The notes under the pieces are model-generated. The model worked only from the letters and a program-made list of their open reading frames with translations. It was not told the origin of the DNA and made no database searches. Source: an uncultured Anaerolineae bacterium (GTDB taxonomy: Bacteria; Chloroflexota; Anaerolineae; J036; Brachytrichaceae). Taken from it: a stretch of DNA of 63,554 bases. The DNA is taken from positions 1 through 63,554 of the forward strand of contig CALBEF010000001.1 in NCBI GenBank assembly GCA_937927775.1, read 5' to 3'. Positions 27,551-36,920 of the stretch are shown here, in pieces. The translations under genes were made by a program, and so were the position numbers. Position 1 is the first letter of the stretch; the number at the start of each line of letters is the position of its first letter.

Positions 27551-28180
27551 TTACTTCATCGCAGCCGCGAATCGAGCGGCCACATCATCCCAGTTGATGA
27601 CGTTCCAGATTGCGCCCAGGTAATCGGCGCGGCGGTTTTGATACTTCAGGTAATAGGCGTGCTCCCACACGTCTACGCCGAGAATGGCCGTGCCTTCCAC
27701 GCCGGCGATGTCCCTGCCCATGATCGGGTTGTCCTGATTTGCTGTGGACACCACGGCCAGCTTCTTGTCTTTGCCCACGATCAGCCACGCCCAGCCGGAG
27801 CCGAAGCGCCCCAGGCCGGCTTTGTTGAACGTGTCCTTGAAGCCGTCGAGCGAGCCGAATGTGCTGTTGATGGCGTCGAGCAACTGACCGCCGGGGCTGC
27901 CGCCGCCCGGCTTGAGCTGCTGCCAGAACATGGTGTGGTTGTAGTGGCCGCCGCCGTTGTTGCGCACAGCCGTGCGAATTGCTTCCGGCACGCTGCTCAA
28001 CGAGGCCAGCAACTCATCGATCGACTTGTCCTGCAGGTCGGCATGGTTGGCCAGGGCGTTGTTCAGGTTGGTGACGTAAGCGCCGTGGTGCTTGCCATGA
28101 TGGATCTCCATGGTCATCGTGTCGATGTAGGGTTCCAGAGCGTTCGTCGCGTAGGGTAGTGGGGCCAGTTGATGCGCCAT
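27551..28180 (-). CDS. Superoxide dismutase, Fe/Mn family
   Basis: 209 residues, normal length. Metal ligands: H27 in MEIHHGKHH, His in [10 protein letters not shown], Asp and His in [16 protein letters not shown] near residue 148 fits manganese-type enzymes better than iron-type ones, though metal choice cannot be settled by eye. No signal peptide, so cytoplasmic. AAGGAGAG 6 nt before the ATG is a strong ribosome binding site. Single gene with its own terminator; converts superoxide to oxygen and peroxide, complementing the peroxiredoxin at 11.8 kb. Confidence 0.95.
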   Translation of the reverse strand: MAHQLAPLPYATNALEPYIDTMTMEIHHGKHHGAYVTNLNNALANHADLQDKSIDELLASLSSVPEAIRTAVRNNGGGHYNHTMFWQQLKPGGGSPGGQLLDAINSTFGSLDGFKDTFNKAGLGRFGSGWAWLIVGKDKKLAVVSTANQDNPIMGRDIAGVEGTAILGVDVWEHAYYLKYQNRRADYLGAIWNVINWDDVAARFAAAMK

Positions 28181-28286
28181 TAGATCTCTCCTTGGATTGA
28201 ATCAGTTATTATTGACGACACAGGATTTAACCCATTCAGCGTACAAACATTTGCTGAGGACAGGGTGAATCAGAGATTGGAGTTTT

Positions 28287-29276
28287 GTGAAACCTGCTGG
28301 TGACGCCTTGCCCGTGACGCCGCCCATCCCGGCTGCTAAATCTTTGCCGGGCGTCAGGAGCGGCGCTGCGCCGCGCCTGGCGCCTGTGGTGGGGCTGGCG
28401 TGCGGCGTTGTGGCTGTATCGACCGCCTCGTTGTTGATCCGCTTTGCGCAGCAGGCTGGCGCGAACTCGCTGGCGATTGCCGCGCTCCGGCTCAGCATGG
28501 CTGCGCTGGTCGTCGCCCCGCTCGCCTGGCTGCGCTGCCGCGACGAGTTGAAACGCCTGTCGCGGCTCGATCTGCTGGTGGGCCTGGCGAGCGGCGCGTT
28601 CCTCGGCCTCCATTTCGCCACCTGGATCAGCTCGCTGCAATACACCAGCGTGGCGAGTTCGGTCGTGCTGGTCACGCTCTCGCCGATCTTCGTGGCGATC
28701 GGCTCGCTGGTATTTCTGAAGGAGCGTCTGCCGTGGCCGGCAATCGCCGGTATGGGCATTGCGGTGGCGGGCGGCATCGTCATTGCGCTGGGCGATCGCG
28801 CAGCCGGCGGGATGGCCGGCGCGAATCCTGCGCTGGGCAATGCGCTGGCGGTGGCCGGCGCCCTGAGCATCGCTCCGCACTTTCTGATTGGCCGGCGCCT
28901 GCGCATGCGCCTGTCGCTGCTGGCGTATATCAGCGTGGTCTACAGCGCAGCCGCGCTGGTCTTGCTTGTGGCCGTCGCTGTGTTGCGCGTGCCGCTGATG
29001 GGCTTCGATCCACAAGCCTATGTGTGGGTAGTTCTGCTGGCGCTCGTGCCGCAGTTGATCGGGCACACCTCGTTCAACTGGGCGCTGGGTTACCTGCCGG
29101 CCACCTATGCCACGATTCCCGTGCTGGGTGAGCCGATCGGCTCCACGCTGCTGGCTGTGGCCGTGCTGGATGAGCCGTTGACGCCGGCGGGCGCGCTGGG
29201 CGGGGCGCTGGTGCTCGGCGGTATCGCGCTGATGGCGATCGCGCGAGCGCGTCGCGGCGCCAATACCCCCCTATGA
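28287..29276 (+). CDS. EamA/DMT family transporter
   Basis: 329 residues with ten membrane helices in two EamA halves (for example GLACGVVAVSTASLLIRFAQ and YAS-like SLQYTSVASSVVLVTLSPIFVAI in the first half; YLPATYATIPVLGEPIGSTLLAVAVLDEPLTPAGALGGALVLGGIAL in the second). It starts with GTG, with GGAG 4 nt upstream. It probably exports a small metabolite or amino acid. Its stop overlaps the start of the next gene (ATGA), so the two are translationally coupled. Confidence 0.88.
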   Translation: MKPAGDALPVTPPIPAAKSLPGVRSGAAPRLAPVVGLACGVVAVSTASLLIRFAQQAGANSLAIAALRLSMAALVVAPLAWLRCRDELKRLSRLDLLVGLASGAFLGLHFATWISSLQYTSVASSVVLVTLSPIFVAIGSLVFLKERLPWPAIAGMGIAVAGGIVIALGDRAAGGMAGANPALGNALAVAGALSIAPHFLIGRRLRMRLSLLAYISVVYSAAALVLLVAVAVLRVPLMGFDPQAYVWVVLLALVPQLIGHTSFNWALGYLPATYATIPVLGEPIGSTLLAVAVLDEPLTPAGALGGALVLGGIALMAIARARRGANTPL

Positions 29277-31198
29277 TTGCCGCGTTGCATCCGTCTGTAA
29301 AACGCGCTTATTCCCCGCTCTGGATCGTGACGGCTGTCACGCTGGCCGGCTTTGCCCTGCGTATGATTCATCTGGCCGACGTGCCGCCGCGCTGGGATGA
29401 GGGCTGGTCGGTGGCGCATGCGGGGCTGCCAATCGATGCGTTGCTGGTGATTACGGCTGCTGATGTGCATCCGCCGTTGTACTACCTGTTGCTGGGGGTC
29501 TGGCAAAGTGTGTTCGGTGTCAGTCTGCTCGGCGCGCGCTATCTCTCGGTATTGATGAGTCTGCCGGCCATTCCGCTGGCCTATGTGACGGGGCGGGTGT
29601 TGCTGAAGTCGCCGCGCGCCGGCATATTTGCGGCTGCGCTGACAGCATGGTTGCCGTTGCTGGTGTATTACGGCGCGGTGATTCGCATGTATGCGCTGGC
29701 GCCGTCGTTCGTGCTGCTGGCAACCTGGGCCGCATGGCGACTGGCTACGGACAGCCGGCTGGCTACGCATGTTCAACGCAAGCATGTCCTGGCGTTTGTC
29801 CTGGGCGCAGCCGGGGCGATGCTCACGCTGTACCATGCGGCGTGGGCGCTGGCGGCGCTGGGTATCTGCGCCACGCTGATGGCGCTGCGGCCTCGCGGCG
29901 GCATGGAGGTTCGCTCAGCCTGGGCGCGTGTCCGCCCGCTGTGGTCGGCCATCGCTCTGTCGGCGCTGGTCTTCGCGCCGTGGGCAGTGTATGCCCTGCC
30001 GCAGCTCTATGGCCGCGCAGCCGCCGAAGCCGGCGCCAACATCGCTCAGCAATACCCGCTTTCATATTTCGTTGCAGATGGGGTGATCGGTCTCACGCTC
30101 TCTCAGCGCGCCGGCTGGCCGGGTGTGGCCGTGATCGGCGTCATCGCGCTGGCCGGCCTGGTTGTCTCGATCCTTCCCAAATCCCAAATCCCAACGCTCC
30201 TGCCCCTGCTCACCATCGTGTTTACGCTGTTAGGGGTGGCGATCGCGGCGCGGCACTGGACACTGAATGCGCGGATGCTGGTGGGCGCGGCGCCGGCGCT
30301 GGCGCTGTTGTTGGCGTGGGCGTTCGAGCAACTGGCGCGCTGGCGCTGGCCGGCGGCTGCGCTGGCTGCGCTGGCGCTGGCCGGCGTGTATGCGGACACC
30401 AGCGCCGGCCTGGTCTATGAAAAGAGTCTGGAGGTCTTCGATTCCTACAACCCGCGCGCATACCATGACACCATTGCGCCGCAGGGCCGGCCCTCGGATG
30501 TCGCCATCTTCAACGTGCTCAGCCCGGCCGGCTTTTACGCGCTGGATCGGCAGCCATCGTCGCCGGCCTGGTCGTATGCGCTCACGTGGGACCCGGTGAT
30601 CGAGCCGCGCGCGCGCTGGGAGGCGCGCATTCAATCGCTGGCGCAACAGCATCCGCGCTTCTGGCTGGTGTTGTATCGCGGGCTGGCCGGCCGCAACGGC
30701 GATCTGCGCGGCTGGGCCGATTCCAACTTCTATCCGGCATTGGCGCAGTGGGGCGAGGAAGAAGTCTTCTACGGGTTGTATGGTGTGGCGCAGAGCGAGC
30801 TGGGGGCGGGCAAGGGGGCCGGCTCGCGCTGGGGAGATTTGGAGTTGCGCCAGGTCAGGCTCGCCGCTACGGTTCGCGCCGGCGATGTCATCCCTGTGGC
30901 GCTGATGTGGCGCGCCCTGGCGCCGCTGCCGGCCAACCTTAAAATCTTTGTTCATGCGCTCGATGACAATGGCGTGGTGGTGGCGCAGCACGACGCGCAA
31001 CCGCTGAACGATCTGCGCCCGATGACGACCCTGCCGGTTGGGGAGGATGTCAACGACCGGCACGGGCTGGCGTTGCCGCAGGACTTCGCCGGCCGGCTGC
31101 GTATTGTGCTGGGCCTGTATGATCCAGAGACGGGCCGGCGTGTCTCGACGACAGACGGGCAGGATGCAGTTGTGATCGGCGTCGTGGACGCGCGCTGA
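29273..31198 (+). CDS. GT39-like membrane glycosyltransferase (ArnT/PMT superfamily)
   Basis: 641 residues with about ten membrane helices in the first 380 residues and a soluble C-terminal domain. The first outside loop has RWDEGWS, the Asp-Glu pair found at the catalytic site of GT-C enzymes, and DVHPPLYYLLLG follows. It should use a polyprenyl-phosphate sugar outside the membrane. Residues about 301-308 (LPKSQIPT) are encoded by a CCAAATC-type repeat between two helices. Acceptor unknown. Overlaps the EamA gene by four bases. Confidence 0.78.
   Translation: MIAALHPSVKRAYSPLWIVTAVTLAGFALRMIHLADVPPRWDEGWSVAHAGLPIDALLVITAADVHPPLYYLLLGVWQSVFGVSLLGARYLSVLMSLPAIPLAYVTGRVLLKSPRAGIFAAALTAWLPLLVYYGAVIRMYALAPSFVLLATWAAWRLATDSRLATHVQRKHVLAFVLGAAGAMLTLYHAAWALAALGICATLMALRPRGGMEVRSAWARVRPLWSAIALSALVFAPWAVYALPQLYGRAAAEAGANIAQQYPLSYFVADGVIGLTLSQRAGWPGVAVIGVIALAGLVVSILPKSQIPTLLPLLTIVFTLLGVAIAARHWTLNARMLVGAAPALALLLAWAFEQLARWRWPAAALAALALAGVYADTSAGLVYEKSLEVFDSYNPRAYHDTIAPQGRPSDVAIFNVLSPAGFYALDRQPSSPAWSYALTWDPVIEPRARWEARIQSLAQQHPRFWLVLYRGLAGRNGDLRGWADSNFYPALAQWGEEEVFYGLYGVAQSELGAGKGAGSRWGDLELRQVRLAATVRAGDVIPVALMWRALAPLPANLKIFVHALDDNGVVVAQHDAQPLNDLRPMTTLPVGEDVNDRHGLALPQDFAGRLRIVLGLYDPETGRRVSTTDGQDAVVIGVVDAR
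30174..30196 (+). repeat. Heptamer repeat translated inside the GT39-like gene
   Basis: CCCAAAT units in phase with the intergenic repeat family, in the coding region of a loop between membrane helices. Confidence 0.6.
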
Positions 31199-31209
31199 TC
31201 GAGGGCGGG

Positions 31210-31920
31210 TCAGAGGGCAGAGGGGCCGGGAATCACAAACACGATGAGCATCATGGCCGCCATGATAATCGTGTGCAACGCAACCGCTGACCAGACGTTG
31301 CGCGTTTTGACCGTCAGGTAGCCGGCCATCAGACCGATTGGCAACCCCATCAGCGCCATCATCCCGCGTTCGGCCCAGCCCACCGGCGCGACAAAGAAAT
31401 GATTGACCATGTAGGCCAGTGTCGTCACTACGACAGCCGCATGTGGGTTGATCCCGCGATCGAGCAGGCTGGAGAGAAACATGCCGCGCCACAGCCATTC
31501 TTCGGCCAGAGCCAGCGCGGGGAATAAATACACCAGCCCCAGCTCAACCAGAAGGCGCTGCATGTGCGCCATCGGCTGTCCGCCGCTCGCGTAGAAGATG
31601 ATCGTGTTGACGACGCCGACCAGGCTGAGCAGCAACCCGATCCCGCCGCCCCACAGCAGCGCGGCGCGCAGGTTGTGGCGTGTGATGAACGCGCCGCGCC
31701 AGTCGCGCTGTTGCGCGCAGTGATACAGCGTGAGGCCGATCGATCCGAGCACGTACAGGAAGAGGGCCGGCCATTCAGCCGGCGGGGTGAAGTGTCCGAT
31801 CAGGCCGGCGATCCAGATGGCGATTATCAGGCCGGCAGAGCGGCGCAATCGCACGGCGCCGGCTGTCACGCTTCCCTCTGCGGATTCAGCAGGCAGCGAG
31901 GTATGAATGACGTTGCCCAT
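31210..31920 (-). CDS. CPBP family intramembrane metalloprotease
   Basis: 236 residues, about six membrane helices. CPBP motifs: EEWLWRG (E140, E141, R145) and NHFF (H174), the metal site of the Rce1-like Abi fold. Some members mature prenylated peptides or act in bacteriocin immunity; the role here is unknown. It starts one base after the stop of rex, so it is very likely co-expressed and under redox control by Rex if rex is autoregulated. Confidence 0.88.
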   Translation of the reverse strand: MGNVIHTSLPAESAEGSVTAGAVRLRRSAGLIIAIWIAGLIGHFTPPAEWPALFLYVLGSIGLTLYHCAQQRDWRGAFITRHNLRAALLWGGGIGLLLSLVGVVNTIIFYASGGQPMAHMQRLLVELGLVYLFPALALAEEWLWRGMFLSSLLDRGINPHAAVVVTTLAYMVNHFFVAPVGWAERGMMALMGLPIGLMAGYLTVKTRNVWSAVALHTIIMAAMMLIVFVIPGPSAL

Positions 31921-31921
31921 C

Positions 31922-32554
31922 TCACACGATATAGAAAGTCATCTTTTGCAGATGCACGACCGGATCGATGGATTCGACATGCACGTGGGGCGGCACGATC
32001 AGATTGATCGGCGCATAGTTCAGAATGGCGATGATTCCGGCTTCGACGAGTGTGTCGGTCACGCTTTGCGCGTGCTCCGCCGGCACAGCCAGCATGGCGT
32101 GGCGAATGTCGCGCTCTCTGATGAACTCGATCATGCGCGCGGCATCCTGGACGACGAACGGGCCGGCCTGCGCGCCGATCTTGCCCGGGTCGTTGTCGAA
32201 CACGCCCAGCACGCGGAACCCGCGCCGCTCGAAGCCGGAGTAGCGGGCGATGGCGCTCCCGATGTTGCCGGCGCCGACCACAATCACCGGCCACTCGCGA
32301 TTGAGATGCAGGATGTGCCGCAGCCGCTCCTGGAGCATGACCACCGAGTAGCCGGTGCCCTGTTTGCCGAATTCACCGAAGTGCGACAGGTCTTTGCGAA
32401 TCTGGGCCGAACTGATGCCCAGCCAGTCGGCCAGCTCCTGGGAGGATGTGACCTGCTTGCCGGCGGCCTGCATGGCGCCGAGCGCGCGCAGATAGAGCGG
32501 CAGCCGGCCGACGACGATATCCGGCACGTTCTTGTGATTGGTCACGGATGCCAT
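31922..32554 (-). CDS. rex: Redox-sensing transcriptional repressor Rex
   Basis: 210 residues, full length. N-terminal winged helix with the Rex hallmark SSAQIRKDLSHFGEFGKQGTGY (positions about 48-69; key residues R53, K54, D55, G63, K64) and a Rossmann domain VVGAGNIGSAIA (93-104) that binds NADH. The C-terminal helix VVHLQKMTFYIV swaps between subunits. Rex leaves DNA when NADH/NAD+ rises. Start 32554 is preceded by GGAAGG; the longer in-frame extension lacks family similarity. No clear Rex operator (TTGTGA-N6-TCACAA) was found in the window. Confidence 0.96.
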   Translation of the reverse strand: MASVTNHKNVPDIVVGRLPLYLRALGAMQAAGKQVTSSQELADWLGISSAQIRKDLSHFGEFGKQGTGYSVVMLQERLRHILHLNREWPVIVVGAGNIGSAIARYSGFERRGFRVLGVFDNDPGKIGAQAGPFVVQDAARMIEFIRERDIRHAMLAVPAEHAQSVTDTLVEAGIIAILNYAPINLIVPPHVHVESIDPVVHLQKMTFYIV

Positions 32555-32682
32555 TACAGGTTGCCTTCCCGGTTGCACACGCAGATGGTAACACAGAGGA
32601 TACCCGCCCGCAAAAATCCCCGGCGCGGGTAGATCGGCAGAGCGAGAGGATGATGACGCTCGGCTTGATTCAGGCGCGCGAC

Positions 32683-33945
32683 TCAGGGGATGGCGACGAA
32701 ACGCAGCACACCGTTGCCGCCGTCGAACGTCAGGACGAGTTGCCCTTCGAACACCGCGATGGTTTCGGCGCCCTGCAAGGCGCGCAGGTAGGCTTGCTCC
32801 TGCGCCATCACATCCGCGTCGGCACACGCCTTCAAGGTCATCACGACCTGGCTGAAGGCGATCGCCCCACCATCGACGGCGTAGCTGCCGACGTATGTGT
32901 TGCAGCCGGCTGAGCCGCCCACCGCGTTGCCCTCGCCGAACAGGAGGGTGACGGCCACACTCTCAAGTGCGGGCGTCTCGACGCCGACAGTCTCGATGGC
33001 GCGCAACTGCCAGCCGGTTTTCTCCAGCGGGTTGCCGGCGCCCACCTCAGAACTCGGCGGCGACTTTGCCTCAACAGCCTCTCGGCGCACGATCTCGATC
33101 AACGTATATGCGATCGCGGGCGCGCCGGGTTCAGGATTGGCGACCGGCCGGGCCTGCACCTTCAGCTCGTAGCGATAGCCTTCCACATAGTCAAAGCCGG
33201 CAATGCTCCCGTTGTAGGGCAGGTAGCGGCCTTCACCCTCTGCGCGGATCGCAAGGCAGGTTTGCCCGGCCCCATCGCAGTCCATCAGTTGCGGCCCGAC
33301 GAAGATCGTCGTCCTGTAGGCGCCCATTGGCGCGTTGGCGTCGTTGCCCTCGTCATATTCTTCGACCAATGTCAGGTTGATCGCGCCCCGGCCCCGGTTA
33401 TAGATCAGCCGCAACTGGTCGCCATCGAGGGTGAAGCGGATGGCCTGCTCCAGAGCCTCCAGGTAGTAATACTCCTGGCGCATGGTGAGCGGCCCGCACG
33501 ATTTGCGCGTGCGCGCCGGGCGCTCGATGTCGATCGTGTCGCCGTCGATCACGTAGCTGCTGGTGAAGGTGTTGCAGCCGGCAGAGCCGCTGACCTCGCC
33601 CGCGTTGCCGAAGTTCAGGGTGAGGGTTGCGCCACGCACCAGCCGGGTTTGCAGGCGCAGCGGGCCGAAGGTGCGCACCGACCAGCTTGTGCCGGCCAGC
33701 GCGTCGCGCGGCGCGACGGCTTTTTCAACCGGCGCGGCAGTTGGCTCAGCCGTCGGCTCTGGCGTGGCTGTCGGCTGTGGGGTGGCCGTGGGCGCTGCTG
33801 TCGCCGCAGGTTCCGGCAGCGGCGTCACGGTTGCGGTTGGGGGGACGGGTGTTGGTTCGCTGCAGCCGGCGATCAGCGCCGCAGTCGCAATCAACGCGAC
33901 GAAAGCGGGCTTGCCTTTTTGGGAAAGGGGGTGGATGGCCTTCAT
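32683..33945 (-). CDS. Lipoprotein with META - DUF4377 - META domains
   Basis: 420 residues. Signal peptide with lipobox LIAGC (C28), a Pro/Thr linker (29-75), then a META/HslJ domain (GTSWSVRTFG ... GSAGCNTFTSSYVIDGD), a DUF4377 domain (VGPQLMDCDGAGQTCLAIR ... YEL-KVQ) and a second META domain (KTGWQLRAIE ... GGSAGCNTYVGSYAVDGG). Both META domains carry the SAGCNT motif. META proteins are linked to heat or stress and secretion, without a known activity. TATGAT lies 6 nt before the ATG and no Shine-Dalgarno is present, so the mRNA is probably leaderless. Confidence 0.9.
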   Translation of the reverse strand: MKAIHPLSQKGKPAFVALIATAALIAGCSEPTPVPPTATVTPLPEPAATAAPTATPQPTATPEPTAEPTAAPVEKAVAPRDALAGTSWSVRTFGPLRLQTRLVRGATLTLNFGNAGEVSGSAGCNTFTSSYVIDGDTIDIERPARTRKSCGPLTMRQEYYYLEALEQAIRFTLDGDQLRLIYNRGRGAINLTLVEEYDEGNDANAPMGAYRTTIFVGPQLMDCDGAGQTCLAIRAEGEGRYLPYNGSIAGFDYVEGYRYELKVQARPVANPEPGAPAIAYTLIEIVRREAVEAKSPPSSEVGAGNPLEKTGWQLRAIETVGVETPALESVAVTLLFGEGNAVGGSAGCNTYVGSYAVDGGAIAFSQVVMTLKACADADVMAQEQAYLRALQGAETIAVFEGQLVLTFDGGNGVLRFVAIP

Positions 33946-33984
33946 AGTCGAATCATACTTGATTCGATCTTGCCCCCTCCGGCT

Positions 33985-34058
33985 TTCGTGTTGCGTGTTC
34001 CGTATCTGGTCTTACGCGCTTTGTCTGTCGTCTGTGCTCTGTGCTCTGTCGTCTGCTA
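33985..34058. repeat. CTGTCGT/CTGTGCT heptamer repeat at an SDR stop codon
   Basis: Units CTGTCGT and CTGTGCT (about 34023-34055) follow a CGTGTTG run. On the minus strand they begin directly after the TAG stop at 34058-34056. Confidence 0.8.
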
Positions 34059-34877
34059 CGCCGCGTACAGCGACATGCCGCCGTCCACGCGAATGACCTG
34101 ACCGCTGACAAAGCGGGCGCCGTCGCCGGCCAAAAAGGCCACTACATCGGCCACTTCTTCCGGCCTGCCATAGCGCGACAACGAGGGCGACGTGTCATCC
34201 ATCCACGCCGGGTCTGTCTTGCGCGTGGCCAGGAAGCGCGCCGTCATGGTCGGGCCGGGGCTGACAACATTGGCGCGCGCGCCCGCCGGCCGCAGGGTCG
34301 CAGCCAGGCAGCGTGTGTAGTGCGCAATGCCGGCCTTGGCCACCGCATAGGTGACTTCGTTGGTGATGCCCACATGCGCCGCCACCGACGCGATGTTGAT
34401 GACCGAGCCGCGCTGTCGCTCGACCATGCCAGGACACACAGCCCGGCACACCAGCATCGTGCCGATCAGGTTGCGGTCCAGGATAGCGCGCAGATCCTCG
34501 ATCGGAATATGCAGCGCGTCGTTGGGCTGCGGCTTCATGTTGCCTTTGGCGGCGATGTCTCCGCCGGCGCAGTTGACCAGAATCGTGATCGGCCCCAACT
34601 CGGCTGTGGTTTGATCGACCATCGCCTGCACGGCGCGCTCGTCGCCCACGTTGCCGGTCACAGCCGCGACCTTGCCGCCCAGCGCCCGCAGACGGGTTGC
34701 TGCTTCTGTCAGGCTGGCGGCTTCGCCGAATGCCGCCGGCGCGTTCTCGTCGATGTCGTGAATTGCGACCGCTGCGCCCAGTTCGGCCAGTCTCGCCGCA
34801 ATCGTGTATCCCAATCCGCGCCCCGATCCTGTCACCAGCGCCACACTGTCTGCCGGAAGTCGATCCATGCTGCTCAT
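34056..34877 (-). CDS. SDR family oxidoreductase
   Basis: 273 residues: TGSGRGLG, NCAG in place of NNAG, NIASVAAH and TYAVAK, ending RVDGGMSLYAA. GAGGG 7 nt before the ATG at 34877 sets the start. Last gene of a minus-strand run of sugar-type enzymes. It is separated from the SDR upstream by ~120 bp of pure heptamer repeat, so any co-transcription would carry that repeat in the mRNA. Likely NAD(P)-dependent oxidation of a sugar or sugar acid. Confidence 0.87.
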   Translation of the reverse strand: MSSMDRLPADSVALVTGSGRGLGYTIAARLAELGAAVAIHDIDENAPAAFGEAASLTEAATRLRALGGKVAAVTGNVGDERAVQAMVDQTTAELGPITILVNCAGGDIAAKGNMKPQPNDALHIPIEDLRAILDRNLIGTMLVCRAVCPGMVERQRGSVINIASVAAHVGITNEVTYAVAKAGIAHYTRCLAATLRPAGARANVVSPGPTMTARFLATRKTDPAWMDDTSPSLSRYGRPEEVADVVAFLAGDGARFVSGQVIRVDGGMSLYAA

Positions 34878-34887
34878 TCAAGACCCT

Positions 34888-34998
34888 CGTCTGTGTCGCG
34901 TATTGCGTGTTGCGTATTGCGTATTGCGTGTTGCGTGTTGCGTGTTGTGTCTGCCGTCTGTTGTCTGTAATCTGTGATCTGCAATCTGCAATCTGACT
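34888..34998. repeat. GCGTATT and CTGTAAT heptamer repeat spacer between two SDR genes
   Basis: GCGTATT/GCGTGTT units (34899-34947) switch to CTGCCGT, CTGTTGT, CTGTAAT, CTGCAAT units (34951-34998) while staying in 7-bp register. The tract fills almost the whole gap between the SDR start and the next SDR stop. Confidence 0.9.
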
Positions 34999-35013
34999 AC
35001 AGACCACTCCCCC

Positions 35014-35808
35014 TCACTGCGCCGTCCAGCCGCCATCCACAAACAACGCGCTGCCGGTGATGAATGAGGCTGCGTCAGAAGCCAGGAATAGCGCCGGCCC
35101 GGCGATTTCGTGCAGCTCACCCCAGCGGCCAATCGGCAGCTTCTCGACAAACGCCTTGTACTTCGCCGGATCGTTCAGGATAGGGCGGTTGATCTCGGTG
35201 GCAAACGGGCCGGGGCAGATCGCGTTGACCGTGACGCCGGAGTTTGCCCATTCCAGCGCCAGCACGCGCGTGAGGTTGACCACGCCGGCTTTGGCCGAGG
35301 CGTAGGGCGAGCGGCCGGGCATGGCGATCACGGACAGAATCGATCCCATGTTGATAATCCGGCCCCAGCCGCGTTCGCACATGCGCGGGCCGAAACGCCG
35401 GGCGCACAGGAAGGGCGCCTTCAGATTGACGTTCACCACCAGGTCCCAATCGGACTCGGCCAGTTCGTGCGCGGCGCCGCGCACGTTTACGCCGGCGCTG
35501 TTGATGAGGATATCGACCGGCCCCAATGCCTGCTCGACTTCGCCGGCCATGCGCTCCACCTCATCGGCGCGCGTCACATCTGCGGCGATGGCAATGGCTC
35601 GCCGGCCAGTCGTCTGGGCAATCGCCTCGGCGGTGGCCCGGCAGTCGTCGAGCGTGCGACTGACGATGGCGACATCGGCGCCGGCCTGCGCCAGCGCGGT
35701 GGCCATCACCTCGCCCAGCCCACGCGCGCCGCCGGTTACGACGGCGCGCCGGCCATCCAGGCGAAACAGATCGAGCGCGTTCACTGTCAAAGACAGAGCT
35801 TTGTCCAT
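35014..35808 (-). CDS. SDR family oxidoreductase (gluconate 5-dehydrogenase-like)
   Basis: 264 residues: [24 protein letters not shown], and an N-terminal lead ([14 protein letters not shown]) common in gluconate 5-dehydrogenase/2-deoxygluconate dehydrogenase-type enzymes. AAAAGGAA precedes the ATG. Close to a sugar epimerase gene, which supports a sugar acid substrate, though the exact compound cannot be inferred. Confidence 0.87.
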   Translation of the reverse strand: MDKALSLTVNALDLFRLDGRRAVVTGGARGLGEVMATALAQAGADVAIVSRTLDDCRATAEAIAQTTGRRAIAIAADVTRADEVERMAGEVEQALGPVDILINSAGVNVRGAAHELAESDWDLVVNVNLKAPFLCARRFGPRMCERGWGRIINMGSILSVIAMPGRSPYASAKAGVVNLTRVLALEWANSGVTVNAICPGPFATEINRPILNDPAKYKAFVEKLPIGRWGELHEIAGPALFLASDAASFITGSALFVDGGWTAQ

Positions 35809-35844
35809 TTTTCCATTCCTTTTATCTTCACGCGCCCTGCGCGC

Positions 35845-36822
35845 CTACAACCATCCCAGCGCGCGCAGATTGGCTGCGCTCTTGCGCACCTGCCCGATTT
35901 CGTAGTCGATCAGGGTTTGCGCATCGGCTTCCAGTTCCCAGGGTGTGCGCCATTCTGCGCTTTCCGGCAGACGCCCCACGCGCGCAGCGCCCAATGCGGC
36001 CGCCAGTTCGCGCGCCGGCCGCTCCGGGTAGCCCTGCCACCACTTCGGCGTCAGCAGACGAATGTGGCGCGCATACAGCGCGCCGATCTCGATGCAGGCT
36101 GTCAGCTCCGGCTGGTGCGCTGTGAGAATGGGCACGATCGTGCCGAAGGGAATCACGCCGTCGCCGACCGGGCAGCGGATCAGCCGGTAGCCTTCATCGG
36201 TCCATTGCACCCAGTAGTCCTTCAAATGGACATGGCGCAGCCAGGGCGCAACGGCGGACGCGAACGCTACCGGCTCTTCGCCGACCGACAGCGCATTGGC
36301 CGTGTCGAGGCAGATGCCGACGCCCGGCCCGCACATCTCGCACAGTTCGATCAACTCGGCGCTGGTGAAATCCTGGTGATCTTCGATGGCGAGCGACAAG
36401 CCATGCTGAACGGCGACGGGCGCGGCTGTGGCGAGCGAGCGGCGCACGTTGGACACCATCTCCGGCCAGCCGGCGCCCAGTTCGGCGCGGTCTCCACACA
36501 GCACCGGCGTCAGGCCCACGCGCACCACCGACGCGCCAACACGAGGCGCAAACGCGATGGCGTCTTCGACGGTTGCCAGGCCGGCGCTGATGATGGGCGT
36601 AATGTCCTGTGCGCGCAGCCGGTCGCGCAACGCTGCGATGTCCTCTGCGTCGAGCGCGCGCGCCATGCCGAAATCGAGTTCGATGGCGCGCGCGCCCAGT
36701 TCCTCCGCCAGGTCGAGGTAACCGCTCAGGCCGATCGGATGGGGATTGGCGCGCGGCGTGCCGGCTCCCTGCAGGCCGAGCGTGTAGGTCAGGCCGTATG
36801 GATTCAGACCGATGCGCAACAT
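35845..36822 (-). CDS. Sugar phosphate isomerase/epimerase (xylose isomerase-like TIM barrel)
   Basis: 325 residues, TIM barrel of the AP endonuclease 2/xylose isomerase-like superfamily. Likely metal ligands: Glu in AIEDHQDF, Asp in CLDTANAL, His in HVHLKDYW and Glu in CIEIGAL. Members epimerise or isomerise sugars and inositols (e.g. IolE, IolI, hydroxypyruvate isomerase). GGAAGG before the ATG. It belongs to the same strand and spacing group as the SDRs and the TIM-barrel/UroD-like genes. Confidence 0.85.
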   Translation of the reverse strand: MLRIGLNPYGLTYTLGLQGAGTPRANPHPIGLSGYLDLAEELGARAIELDFGMARALDAEDIAALRDRLRAQDITPIISAGLATVEDAIAFAPRVGASVVRVGLTPVLCGDRAELGAGWPEMVSNVRRSLATAAPVAVQHGLSLAIEDHQDFTSAELIELCEMCGPGVGICLDTANALSVGEEPVAFASAVAPWLRHVHLKDYWVQWTDEGYRLIRCPVGDGVIPFGTIVPILTAHQPELTACIEIGALYARHIRLLTPKWWQGYPERPARELAAALGAARVGRLPESAEWRTPWELEADAQTLIDYEIGQVRKSAANLRALGWL

Positions 36823-36920
36823 GGGTCACCTTCCTCGTGGAAACGTTGCGCTCCGGCGATCATGGGCGGGACGCGCAAACGGCTCCGGCTGTCTCAGGCG
36901 CGCTTGACGCAGGCCCGTGA

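Noticed and set aside
32601..32631. Possible terminator after the META lipoprotein gene (TACCCGC/GCGGGTA)
   Set aside because: Only a 7-bp stem with a 17-nt loop and no T run in either direction.
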